The notes under the pieces are model-generated. The model saw only the letters and a program-made list of their open reading frames with translations. It had not been told where the DNA came from and ran no database searches. A stretch of DNA of 64,000 nt from positions 1,240,001 through 1,304,000 of the forward strand of contig NZ_JUGR01000001.1 in assembly GCF_000800015.1 (NCBI RefSeq). Direction: 5' to 3'. Positions 53,475-62,354 of this stretch are shown here, piece after piece (positions within the stretch are counted from its first letter, which is position 1; each line of letters opens with the position of its first letter). Position numbers and translations under genes: made by a program. The stretch comes from Terriglobus sp. TAA 43. Lineage in GTDB: Bacteria > Acidobacteriota > Terriglobia > Terriglobales > Acidobacteriaceae.

Positions 53475-53803
53475 TTCGGTACTTCGTTACAAGGATCAGC
53501 GTATCGATATGCCGTTACGGCTTCGTGAACACAGCGTTCACACTTGTCTTTGAAGCGGGTAAGCGTGAGGGGTGCAATCGTTCTCCATTCGATAAATATC
53601 GATGAAACCACTCACCACAAGCTCTTTCATTTCAGTTGAAGAGACGTGACTGCACACGCTTTCCACCCCTTTGAACACCTTGTAGCCCCATGCGGGGGAA
53701 CGCATGATCGCTTCATCCACGAGCACCGTTTCGAAGAAGTGTTTAGAACCTCCGGCTGCGTACGTGTCTCGTGCAAATCTTCTCCCTTTGAGGCAGAGAC
53801 GTG
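53475..53803. other. Divergent promoter region of winged-helix regulator and TonB receptor 4
   Basis: A 329-base region without a supported gene. GAGG about 12 bases before 53804 is the receptor ribosome binding site. I found no 11-base repeat or long hairpin here, in contrast to the promoters of the other receptors. Confidence 0.5.
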
Positions 53804-56800
53804 ATGAAGTCATGGCACCCGTTTGCAGTTCGTTCGTTAACACCACATTTCAGAGTTCTGGCGACCGCCTGCGTACTGGTGTGCGCAGCGACGTCATCAC
53901 ACGCTCAGTCGGATTTGTCTGGCGTCTCCGGCACAATCACCGACGCTTCAGGGGCAGTGGTGAATGGAGCCGAGATCACCGTTACCGACGAAGCCACAGG
54001 AGCGGAGCACAAGACCACAACCAATAACTCGGGCTACTACACCATTCCAAGCCTTTCGCCAGGACGCTACACCATCCGCGTACAGGCACCTACGTTTCAG
54101 GCACTCACAAGCAAGGGCAACATCCTTGACCCAGCGGTAGCGACCACTGCCAATCTGCGCCTCCTCACAGGCTCGGCAAGCGAGACAGTGCAGGTCGCCG
54201 CACAGGAAACCAGCATCCAGACCGATAGCACCGTGTTGGGCCGCGTCATCGATAGCAAGCAGGCCGAGACGCTTCCACTCAGCGGACGCAACCCCGTAAC
54301 TCTCGCTCTACTGAAAGCCGGTGTGACAAGCACCAGTGGCAATGTTTCAAACTTTCAGTTCAGCACAGGACTCGGCGGGCTAAATATCAATGGTGGACGT
54401 GAGCGTGACAACCTGATCACCTACGACGGCGCCGTTGCTGTGCGCGTTCGCGCCAGCGGCGATTCAGTGGGTGTTGTCGATCTTGAAAACGTGCAGGAAG
54501 TTCAGATTCTAGGAGCGAACTATCCTGCCGAGTACGGTCGCTCCGTCGGTGGTCAGGTCCGCATCATCACCAAAGGGGGTACGGATCGATTCCACGGCTC
54601 TCTGTATGAATATCTGCAAAACCCTCTGCTGAACGCCAACACCTGGGTACGCAACCATGCCTCTGCAAACTTCAACCCGGCACTCCCCCAGAGTGTGAAG
54701 TCCAACTACGTTGCACCGTTCACTTACAACCAGTTCGGTTTCAGTGTGAACGGCCCCGCATACATTCCTCACGTGTTGCCGAAGGGTAAGGTCTTCTTTC
54801 TTTACTCAGAAGCTTTCGTTCGCTATCCCGCGACGAATACTGCTCCTGTGACCGTGCCGAATCCGGCTTTTCGTACCGGCGATTTCTCCTCGGTCGCGAC
54901 ACACATTCGTGATCCTCTCGCAGTAGGCATATGCGATCCCAAGAATGGTGGCCCCGCTTGCTTCGCCGGAAACATTATCCCGAAGAATCGGCTTAGCCCC
55001 AACGGCGTTGGTTTGCTAACCGCCTTCCCGGCTCCGACAGCAGGATTTCTTGTGGGCACACAGAACCTTCTTCAGATTGCAAAGCACCCACAGAATCAGC
55101 AGATCGATAGCGGAAACCTGGACATCATTCCCACCGACAAGGACTACATCCGCTTCCGCCTAACGCATTTCTACTACTTCGAGAACAATCCGTTCTCTGC
55201 TGCGTATGATCTTGTCCCGCGCATCTTTAATCGTCCTAACCAAACGGTTTCACTTGATTGGGTCCACACCTTCAGCCCGAACACGATGAATGAAGTTCTG
55301 GTTACCGCAGCGCATGGTGCCGATCGTCTCTCGATTGACACCAGCACTGGCCTGTACGACCGCACGCGTTACGGCATCAACTACCCCTTCTTGTTCCCCA
55401 ATGGGAAGGATCTCCCAAACAAGATCCCAACTGTTCAGTTCGATAGCAGCGCCATTACAACGCTCGACGGCAGCGCGTATCCATCGCACTCTCAAGGCGA
55501 AGTGTTTGACTACGCTGATACCTTCACGCGCATCATAGGCAATCATCAGTTGCGTGCTGGTGTGCTGTATGAACGTGCGGGCGAGAACGATAACGACCAG
55601 ATCTCTGGGCAGAACAGCGTGCCCGGCCAGACGAATAATCAGAACGGTAAGTTTGAATTCTCCAGCGCCAATCCTGCAGGCACAGGTCTGGATACAGCAG
55701 ACGCTGCGCTCGGCATCTTCCAAAGCTATGCAGAAGTCGGTCAGCGTGCGGAAACTCCCTATCGCGGGAACATGTTCGACTTCTTCGCGCAAGACTCGTG
55801 GAAGGTTTCGTCCAAACTGCATCTGGATTATGGCGTTCGCTATTCCATCGTGAGACCGTTCTACAGCCTCTGGAACAACATCGGCACATTTGATCCCGCG
55901 TTCTACAGCGCCTCAAGCGCAGTCAAAATCGACAAGAACGGTAATCCCATTGCAGGCTCGGGTGATCCCCTCAACGGCACGGTTCTCTTCGGCAATGGCT
56001 TTACCGAAAGCGCAAAGGCACATGTCCCGCTCGCGGTTTCCGGTGCTGCGGACTGCCTGTTTCATGGACTGCCACGCGGCTACATCGATGTGCATTACAC
56101 CACCTTCCAACCGCGCATTGGTGTTGCCTATGCAATGAATTCCAAGACCGTGTTGCGTTCAGGCTTCGGTCGTTACATGAGCCGGCAAGGTGTATCTGAC
56201 GGCGTGTTTGAAGGCGGCGCGCCACCGTTGCAGTCCTATGCAGGCATCAGCGGCGGCAATGCAGACAATCCGGGTGGAGGCGCGGCAGGTTCGTTCCCAA
56301 CAATCTCTGGTCGTGTCGATCGCAGCTCGCCACAACCCGAGGCTTACGTATGGAATGTGTCTGTCGAACGTGAACTTCCCTTCAACACCGTCTTAGGTGT
56401 TGCCTATGTGGGACGTCGCGGACTACACGGTCAGTTCCAATCGAATCTGAATCAGGCTCCAGCCGGATCGGTTCAGGCGGCGGCTGCCGCGAAGCTCAAT
56501 ATCAACTCCTATCGTCCCTACGCTGGCTACGGCCCTATCACACTCGTCTCCCAGGGCTCAGGTTCGGCCTATAGCGGCTTGCAGGTCGATGTGAACCATC
56601 GCTTCCAAAAGGGTCTCAGCTTCGGCGCAGCCTACACCTTTGCCAACGCCACGGATTGCGGATCGTTCCAGAAGAACTTCCTGCCAAACTTCAACGATCC
56701 CAAATATCTCTGCGGCACCGCGGACTACGACATCCGTCAGGCCATCACGATCAACTCCGTCGCAGAGATCCCATTCCACAGTAAGAGCCGGTTCGCAAAT

Positions 56801-57277
56801 GAAGTGCTTGGCGGCTGGCAGATCACGCAGATCTATAACTTCCAGACCGGCGTTCCTCTATCCGTCACAACGTCCACAGATATTGCTGGCGTCGGTACGG
56901 GAGGCGGTGCACAGTTCTACTCAATCGCACCTGGCGCTAACCTTGGAGCCTCAGGCGCATTCTCAGCCGGAACCTCCGATCAGAACTTCTGGTTCAACCC
57001 TGCTGCTTTCGTCGCACCCGCCACGGGCACATTCACACCGCAGCACAACCGCAACATCCTGCGTGCGCCGGGTGTCGAAAACTTCAACGCAGGCCTGCTG
57101 AAGCGGTTCAGCACCTTCGAAGGTCAGTACTTTACCTTCCGCTTTGAGGCGTTCGACTTTCCGAACCACCCCAACTGGTCTGCGCCCGACGTCAACCCTA
57201 CAAGTTCCACCTTTGGACGTGTAACGAGCAAGACGGGTCAACGCTCCATGCAGGCAAGTCTCCGCTACAGCTTCTAA
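53804..57277 (+). CDS. TonB-dependent receptor with carboxypeptidase-regulatory-like domain (4, Oar-like)
   Basis: A 1157-residue outer-membrane receptor. The ATG at 53804 is preceded in frame by a GTG at 53801. Signal peptide (VLATACVLVCAATSSHAQ), carboxypeptidase-regulatory-like domain (VSGTITDASGAVVNGAEITVT, GYYTIPSLSPGRYTIRV), plug-like region (ETLPLSGRNPVTLALLKAGV, GGQVRIITKGGTDRFHGSLYEYLQN) and a long barrel with a C-terminal strand QASLRYSF, ending in Phe. The length and motifs match Oar-like receptors, thought to import large oligomers. The divergent winged-helix membrane regulator is the likely controller. Downstream is a 20-bp perfect inverted repeat and, convergent, a pair of propeller genes. 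Confidence 0.9.
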   Translation: MKSWHPFAVRSLTPHFRVLATACVLVCAATSSHAQSDLSGVSGTITDASGAVVNGAEITVTDEATGAEHKTTTNNSGYYTIPSLSPGRYTIRVQAPTFQALTSKGNILDPAVATTANLRLLTGSASETVQVAAQETSIQTDSTVLGRVIDSKQAETLPLSGRNPVTLALLKAGVTSTSGNVSNFQFSTGLGGLNINGGRERDNLITYDGAVAVRVRASGDSVGVVDLENVQEVQILGANYPAEYGRSVGGQVRIITKGGTDRFHGSLYEYLQNPLLNANTWVRNHASANFNPALPQSVKSNYVAPFTYNQFGFSVNGPAYIPHVLPKGKVFFLYSEAFVRYPATNTAPVTVPNPAFRTGDFSSVATHIRDPLAVGICDPKNGGPACFAGNIIPKNRLSPNGVGLLTAFPAPTAGFLVGTQNLLQIAKHPQNQQIDSGNLDIIPTDKDYIRFRLTHFYYFENNPFSAAYDLVPRIFNRPNQTVSLDWVHTFSPNTMNEVLVTAAHGADRLSIDTSTGLYDRTRYGINYPFLFPNGKDLPNKIPTVQFDSSAITTLDGSAYPSHSQGEVFDYADTFTRIIGNHQLRAGVLYERAGENDNDQISGQNSVPGQTNNQNGKFEFSSANPAGTGLDTADAALGIFQSYAEVGQRAETPYRGNMFDFFAQDSWKVSSKLHLDYGVRYSIVRPFYSLWNNIGTFDPAFYSASSAVKIDKNGNPIAGSGDPLNGTVLFGNGFTESAKAHVPLAVSGAADCLFHGLPRGYIDVHYTTFQPRIGVAYAMNSKTVLRSGFGRYMSRQGVSDGVFEGGAPPLQSYAGISGGNADNPGGGAAGSFPTISGRVDRSSPQPEAYVWNVSVERELPFNTVLGVAYVGRRGLHGQFQSNLNQAPAGSVQAAAAAKLNINSYRPYAGYGPITLVSQGSGSAYSGLQVDVNHRFQKGLSFGAAYTFANATDCGSFQKNFLPNFNDPKYLCGTADYDIRQAITINSVAEIPFHSKSRFANEVLGGWQITQIYNFQTGVPLSVTTSTDIAGVGTGGGAQFYSIAPGANLGASGAFSAGTSDQNFWFNPAAFVAPATGTFTPQHNRNILRAPGVENFNAGLLKRFSTFEGQYFTFRFEAFDFPNHPNWSAPDVNPTSSTFGRVTSKTGQRSMQASLRYSF

Positions 57278-57281
57278 CAGA

Positions 57282-57323
57282 ATTACAAAGAGGACTGACG
57301 ATGTCGTCAGTCCTCTTTGTAAT
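57282..57323. terminator. Perfect 20-bp inverted repeat between convergent genes
   Basis: Bases 57282-57301 pair perfectly with 57304-57323 around a two-base centre (functionally about 18 bp of stem with a small loop). It begins 5 bases after the receptor stop codon and ends 37 bases from the stop codon of the convergent propeller gene, so it can act as a two-way terminator. The plus-strand arm ends CTCTTTGTAAT, a modest T-tract. Confidence 0.75.
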
Positions 57324-57359
57324 CGCAAGCATCCAGTCGGAACTATGTTCCACCGACAG

Positions 57360-58883
57360 CTACTGATGTGGTTCCGGATGACCGAATGTGTAGAGCGTGT
57401 TGTCGAAGGTTGGTACAAACAGCTCACTCTCGTTGAAGGCCATCTCACCCGTACTCACGAAAGACGTCATCGTATTTCCGCTATCCCATAAAGGCTTTCC
57501 AGTAGTGGCGTCGAGAGCGTAGACAGTAGCGTGCGTCCCCTTCGTTGGAGGTTTTCCGTTTGTGTGGCTCCGGTCCGCTCCAGTAGCCAGTGCAAATACG
57601 ACACCGCCAACAACAATGGGTCGCCCAGGCGAAGCCATGTCCGCAGACTTCCAGACTTCAGTGAGCGTGGGCTTACCACCGTCTTCTGTCATCTTAAAGG
57701 CGTGCACTGCGCCGATGCTCTTTGTGCTATCCGTAGCGAGCAGCCAATGTGCCCCGTTATCGTCATCGAAAGTGGCAAGTGCAGTCGGATTGAAACCGAC
57801 TGCACTTGAGATCGGCGTAGAGGCTCCTCCAGTCGCATCCAGCAACACAATGCTTCCATCCTTTGTCCCCGCGGCAACCCACTCTGCATTTTTTCCAGTG
57901 ACGATGATCGGCGTAGAAGCCAACTGCACATCAGCAACCTTCGTGCTCTCGAGGACTTTCGGCTTTAAGGCGAAGAGTGCAGAGTCGGTCGAGACAAAGA
58001 GTGTTCCCGCTCGATTGAAAGCCGGAGCGCCAAGGATGTTGCCTCCCTGCGACTTCCAGGTCCCTTCAGGCGCCATGTCCTTGGTCTTAACATCGAGCGC
58101 ATAGATTGTGTTCGGTGAGGAGCCACAGCCTGACATCGTGGCAGCGTAGAGTGTGTCCTGCACAACAATCAGGTTGGACGGTGCGCTCCCCGGTGGAAGA
58201 AATGGAACCGGCTTGAACGCTTCTTTCCCTGAGTCGAACGTGATCGCACGGGCCATCCCATCGCTGGTAACAAGGAATATCGGCACAGAGAAACGTATAC
58301 CCGGCGGAAGTTGCTGCGCGGGAGCAGCGACACGCTGCCCTGGTCCCCCACCTAACTGCCCGCCCATCGCAGCAGCGAGTGGTATGCCTTCATGCGGCTT
58401 GCCGGTAACCGTGTGATATCCGACGGAGGGGCGAGGTGTACGCGGCGGAATGGGTGTGAGAGAGGATAGCTTGCCAATCGCTGAAGACCACGATGCGCAA
58501 GCCTGCGCCTTGGAGGCGGTTCCGTAATGCTTGCTCCAGAAAGGAACTCCCAGATCGTAATCCACTGTGTAGATCGAGTCAGGACCACCGACTACGGTGA
58601 GAGCTTTGAACCCCCGATAACCGATGTATGTCGAGATCAGGATCGGTTCCGCTGCCTTCCCTGCGGTGGTGTCCATCGCAACCTTCCACAAGAACTTGAA
58701 GGCATCTGGCTTGACGATCTTCGCAGGCGTTACCTGTGGATCAGAACGAACCCACGATGTTCTTTGCGGGTCGCCGGCAGAGGTTGTCCAATCCGGGCCA
58801 CCGCGTTGTGCACTTGCAAATGGTGCCATCAACGTCGCAGCGACAAGTCCCATCATTGGGAGAGAAATTCTGTTCAGGGTCAT
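57360..58883 (-). CDS. Secreted PQQ-like beta-propeller protein
   Basis: A 507-residue exported protein (signal peptide MGLVAATLMAPFASAQR) with PQQ/YVTN-type blades (DSIYTVDYDLGVPFWSKH, GSIVLLDATGGASTP, ATVYALDATTGKPLWDSGN). The typical tryptophan-docking repeats are degenerate, and an insertion rich in Pro, Gly, Ala and Gln interrupts it near residues 145-190. I do not see the catalytic WD pattern of PQQ dehydrogenases, so it may be a binding protein rather than an enzyme. It overlaps the upstream propeller gene by 4 bases (ATGA), so the two are made together. Confidence 0.7.
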   Translation of the reverse strand: MTLNRISLPMMGLVAATLMAPFASAQRGGPDWTTSAGDPQRTSWVRSDPQVTPAKIVKPDAFKFLWKVAMDTTAGKAAEPILISTYIGYRGFKALTVVGGPDSIYTVDYDLGVPFWSKHYGTASKAQACASWSSAIGKLSSLTPIPPRTPRPSVGYHTVTGKPHEGIPLAAAMGGQLGGGPGQRVAAPAQQLPPGIRFSVPIFLVTSDGMARAITFDSGKEAFKPVPFLPPGSAPSNLIVVQDTLYAATMSGCGSSPNTIYALDVKTKDMAPEGTWKSQGGNILGAPAFNRAGTLFVSTDSALFALKPKVLESTKVADVQLASTPIIVTGKNAEWVAAGTKDGSIVLLDATGGASTPISSAVGFNPTALATFDDDNGAHWLLATDSTKSIGAVHAFKMTEDGGKPTLTEVWKSADMASPGRPIVVGGVVFALATGADRSHTNGKPPTKGTHATVYALDATTGKPLWDSGNTMTSFVSTGEMAFNESELFVPTFDNTLYTFGHPEPHQ

Positions 58884-60475
58884 TTGGCCACTCCAAACGC
58901 ATAAACATTGCCGTCATAGGTGGGCAGATACACCTTGCCATTCGCAGCAGAGATACCACTGAAATGACTCCATCCCGTGATCTGATTGCCACTTGTCCAC
59001 AGTTGCTTTCCGGTCGTGGCATCCAGAGCAAGCAGGACAGCGTGGCGTCCGCCCGCAATACGCATTGTGGACTGCGCCGATACGGGCCCCGCAGCAGGTA
59101 CAGGTGGCTGCGGTTCCGGCGTTTCATTCCAGGCGCGATCCACGTGTGATTGGCGAGTATCCTCGCCGCTGCCGTAGACGAACATCACACCGTTGGCGAT
59201 AAGTGCTTCGTCAGCCATGTCGATATCGACCGAAAGCCATTGCGGAGTTAGTGCCCACTTGCCATTCCGCTCTTCGACTTTGAAAGCCGCCACGCCGCCA
59301 TTGACGGGACGACTGAATTCCTTAGGCGCATGGAATCGCTTAGAGACCGGGCCGTTGAAAGGAACCGCAATCCATGGAGTACCTGTCGCGTCTTTCCATA
59401 CACTCAGCGCTCCCCAGACTCCCGTTCCTGCATAGTTTGGCTCGTCGTTGCAGATAAGACCGGTATCCGCGAGATCGGTGCGATGATCATCGCCACCGAA
59501 GTTGTCACGATCGAGTAGCCAGACACGACATTCTTTACTGGTGCCGACCAGGAGCTTCTTGCCTTGGTATTCAAAAGCGACAGGAGTGGTGTTCACATCA
59601 AGGTCACGTTTAAAAAGGAACGCAGCGTTTGGAGGCGAGAAATAATCGGTCAGTTTGAGCTCGCCCTTGCCGTCAATCTGAGCAGCAACGATGCCGTTAC
59701 CCAGACGACCGTTTTCCGCATCCCACAGCCCATCGCCTGTGCCCATGTAAACCACTCCTTCCGGACTGACAGGCGTTCCGCGGCGTCCCCATAAGCCTCC
59801 ACCGCTGGGTAAAAACAGGCTGGTGACGTGTGTCTCAAGGTTGTAGGAATAAATGCCGTTAATGAGGCCACCGCAGCCCTGTGCTGTGCTGGTGTAGATG
59901 ACGTTCTTAAAGATGTTGAGCGCATACGGCTTGCCATTCGGTGGCATAAATTTCTCCACCGGATCAGCGTCGGTTCCATCTGCTGGATTGATCGTATGCA
60001 GTTGACCATCCCAGGAGACGGCATAAACCTTGTAGCTTCCTGGACCAGTTTTCAGCATCGCAGGAACCGCTGTCTGACCACCGGGACAAAGCGTTGCAGC
60101 AGGGCGACCGCCGGTCGGATTAGGACTCTTGAAGTTGATGTGCCACAGAGTCTGACCGGTCTTCGCGTCGAGTCCGAACAAGTCATCAGACGCGCCGGCG
60201 AAAATAGCAACTTCCTTCTTTCCGGCAGGAGTATCCACGCTGTCTGCGATCAGCGGAGGGAAGAGATTTGTCATTTCGTGCGGCTTACTATCCAGGTGTA
60301 CTTTCCATAACAGCTTCATCCCGGGGACATTGGTCAGACTGAAAGACTTGTCGTCTTTGAGCCAGCCCGTTCGAGAGCTGTCGACACCCTCAGTCAGATA
60401 ATCAACAGACCATGCCGTACTGAATGTGATCATCAGTATCGCGGCAACGGCCAAAAACTTCTTTCGATGCTCCAT
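58880..60475 (-). CDS. Secreted PQQ-like beta-propeller protein
   Basis: A 531-residue exported protein (signal peptide FLAVAAILMITFSTAWS), with AGGAGG before the ATG. Propeller blades include DLFGLDAKTGQTLWHINFK, YKVYAVSWDGQLHTINPADG and HAVLLALDATTGKQLWTSGN. Cysteines occur in TLCPGGQ, AQGCGG, KECRVW and LICND and could form disulphides. As in its partner, I cannot point to the full catalytic set of a quinoprotein dehydrogenase. It is the first gene of a two-gene operon with the propeller at 57360. The pair may form a periplasmic complex; substrate or ligand unknown. Confidence 0.72.
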   Translation of the reverse strand: MEHRKKFLAVAAILMITFSTAWSVDYLTEGVDSSRTGWLKDDKSFSLTNVPGMKLLWKVHLDSKPHEMTNLFPPLIADSVDTPAGKKEVAIFAGASDDLFGLDAKTGQTLWHINFKSPNPTGGRPAATLCPGGQTAVPAMLKTGPGSYKVYAVSWDGQLHTINPADGTDADPVEKFMPPNGKPYALNIFKNVIYTSTAQGCGGLINGIYSYNLETHVTSLFLPSGGGLWGRRGTPVSPEGVVYMGTGDGLWDAENGRLGNGIVAAQIDGKGELKLTDYFSPPNAAFLFKRDLDVNTTPVAFEYQGKKLLVGTSKECRVWLLDRDNFGGDDHRTDLADTGLICNDEPNYAGTGVWGALSVWKDATGTPWIAVPFNGPVSKRFHAPKEFSRPVNGGVAAFKVEERNGKWALTPQWLSVDIDMADEALIANGVMFVYGSGEDTRQSHVDRAWNETPEPQPPVPAAGPVSAQSTMRIAGGRHAVLLALDATTGKQLWTSGNQITGWSHFSGISAANGKVYLPTYDGNVYAFGVAK

Positions 60476-60781
60476 AACGAAGCCTCCTGTGGTGCCACTC
60501 AGAGAGCGTTTTCGGCTCCGAAATTCTGAGACGATTCATCTCCTCGTCAAAGCAAACACCAATCGTATCTCCCGCTGCGATACACGGCAGGTAGTAGGGA
60601 TGCTTTTGCGAGGAACTTATCGTTGCGCCGCTAAACTATCGCCTACGGGATAAAACCGTCAAGCGAGAAAATAAGTGGGGCCAAGATGGCGTGACCGCTG
60701 GGTTCCGTCGATGTATTCCCAGCACTGCCAAGAGAGCCTCCTTGAGAAATTTCGCACTATATTGCTAGAATTCCGGGCAAT
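60476..60781. other. Divergent promoter region
   Basis: A 306-base region between the propeller operon and the cytochrome-HhH gene. No gene is supported. The left end has the strong ribosome binding site of the propeller gene and the right end a sigma-70-type promoter (60742-60771) for the cytochrome gene. Confidence 0.5.
60742..60771 (+). promoter_or_regulatory. Sigma-70-like promoter of the cytochrome c-HhH gene
   Basis: TTGAGA (60742-60747) and TAGAAT (60766-60771) are 18 bases apart. Transcription would begin near 60778-60779, only 3-4 bases before the ATG at 60782, which has no ribosome binding site, so the mRNA may be leaderless. Confidence 0.55.
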
Positions 60782-61261
60782 ATGACCAATCAGACTCTCC
60801 GCGTCGTCCGGCGTTGTATATATCTCGGATTTGCATTTTTCGTGATGGGCGCTCATGCCCAACAGATGGCGGACGGTCCTGACAAGGATCTCTTCGTGAA
60901 AACTTGTTCCAAATGCCATGAGATCGAACGAGTGCTCTCGAAGCGACAGGACAAGAGTGGCTGGCAGGAAACCGTCACAAAGATGCAGGGCTACGGCCTG
61001 GTCGCAGACGATGCTGATTTGAAACGTATCATCGACTATCTGGCAGCCAATCTGCCGGCAGAAGCAATCCTCAAACTCAACGTCAATACAGCAACCCGGA
61101 TCGATTTCGAATCCCTGCTCTCAGTGAAGCGATCCGTCGCCGCGGCCATCATCGAGTATCGGGACAAGAATGGTGGTTTCAAATCCATCGACGAACTGAA
61201 GAAGGTGCCCGGCGTCGACGCTGACGTCGTGGATGCGAAGAAGAACAGTCTCACGCTGTAA
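60782..61261 (+). CDS. Secreted cytochrome c fused to a ComEA-like helix-hairpin-helix domain
   Basis: A 159-residue exported protein (signal peptide IYLGFAFFVMGAHAQ). Residues about 30-95 are a small cytochrome c with CSKCH (Cys42, Cys45, His46) and a likely Met ligand (TKMQGYGLVAD), like the cytochrome domains of quinohaemoprotein systems. Residues about 98-159 are a ComEA-type helix-hairpin-helix domain (LNVNTATRIDFESLLSVKRSVAAAIIEYRDKNGGF, LKKVPGVDADVV), which normally binds DNA. The role of the pair in one chain is unknown: electron transfer with protein docking is as likely as DNA contact. Convergent with the isomerase gene (11 bases between stop codons). No ribosome binding site is visible, and the promoter predicts a leaderless mRNA. 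Confidence 0.8.
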   Translation: MTNQTLRVVRRCIYLGFAFFVMGAHAQQMADGPDKDLFVKTCSKCHEIERVLSKRQDKSGWQETVTKMQGYGLVADDADLKRIIDYLAANLPAEAILKLNVNTATRIDFESLLSVKRSVAAAIIEYRDKNGGFKSIDELKKVPGVDADVVDAKKNSLTL

Positions 61262-61272
61262 TGGATGAGTCC

Positions 61273-62202
61273 TTAAACACCGCTGCCGTAAATCTCATCG
61301 ATGAGCTTTTGCAGATAGACCTTTGACTGCATGATGTCGGAAATCTGTTGCGGACCAGAAATCTCGCGCTCGATGGTGAAGGGTCCTGTGTAGTTTGCCT
61401 CTTTGAGTTTGCGAATGAGCGCGGGGAAGTCTACCTTCCCTGTGCCGATAGCAACTTCTTTGCCGAGATCGTGCGGATTTGTCGGAAAGAGACCGTCTTT
61501 CATGTGAGTGCCGCGCACGAATTTGCCGAAGACATCCATTGCATCGACCGGATTTCCCTTGTCGTACAGGATGAGATTCGCCGTATCGAGATTGACGAAG
61601 ACGTTGCCCTCTGCCACATCCTGAATCATGCGCAGCATCGTGATCGGTGTCTCTTCCCCCGTCTCACAAAGCAGCATTACTCCGTTTTGCTTGCAATGGC
61701 TTGCTACTTCTTTGATCGCGGTGATGGCAACAGCGTAGCGGGGATCTCCGGGCTCTTCGGGTATGAACCCAAGATGGGTGTGAATGGCCGGAATATTAGA
61801 AGCGTGGGCGAAATCGGCTGCAAGTTTGAGTGCATCGATCCTCTGCCTCCGATAGGTGGGAGGAACGATTCCAATCGTCTCAGCTCCGTGATCGAAATCG
61901 AAGATTCGCGGCCCGGGATTATGTTCACTGACAGCCGTGACTCCGACGTTGTACTTCTTCAACGCATCCTGCAGCGGTGCGACCTTGCTCAGGCTCAACT
62001 CCTCAAAAAAGATTTGGCATTGGGTAAATCCAAGATCGTGTACATGCTTGATCGTGGCTTCCGGAGAACCGTCCTTTGTGACCTTCACAACAAGCCCAAG
62101 TTGAGGCACAGAAGAAGCCGCCAATGCGACGGAGGGCAAAGCTGCGCTCACCAGAGAGGTTGTGACTAGCTGAAGAAACCGGCGTCGATTCAAAGAGCCC
62201 AT
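61273..62202 (-). CDS. Tat-exported sugar phosphate isomerase/epimerase-like TIM barrel (2)
   Basis: A 309-residue protein starting MGSLNRRRFLQLVTTSLVSAAL, a clear Tat signal with Ala-rich cleavage region (VALAAS), and GGGAGA before the ATG. The TIM barrel of the AP-endonuclease-family-2 type shows metal-site candidates in AIHTHLGF, LLCETGEE, VNLDTAN, RGTHMKDG and TIEREISG. It belongs to the same broad family as the protein at 22721 but is not a close paralogue. Members act on sugars in the periplasm as isomerases, epimerases or lyases of oxidised sugars. It is a single gene, downstream of nagA by about 150 bases. Confidence 0.8.
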   Translation of the reverse strand: MGSLNRRRFLQLVTTSLVSAALPSVALAASSVPQLGLVVKVTKDGSPEATIKHVHDLGFTQCQIFFEELSLSKVAPLQDALKKYNVGVTAVSEHNPGPRIFDFDHGAETIGIVPPTYRRQRIDALKLAADFAHASNIPAIHTHLGFIPEEPGDPRYAVAITAIKEVASHCKQNGVMLLCETGEETPITMLRMIQDVAEGNVFVNLDTANLILYDKGNPVDAMDVFGKFVRGTHMKDGLFPTNPHDLGKEVAIGTGKVDFPALIRKLKEANYTGPFTIEREISGPQQISDIMQSKVYLQKLIDEIYGSGV

Positions 62203-62354
62203 TGAGATATCTCCCGGATGAAAACAAGACTGCGGTCAACAGTAAGAATGCATCGTGCAAATGAAATAGTCAGAGACCAAACGGCTCAGGTAGAGTCGCT
62301 CTGAAGTAACGACAAAACGACTAGGCGATACGTCGGCTGGTCAACGTCTCACCT

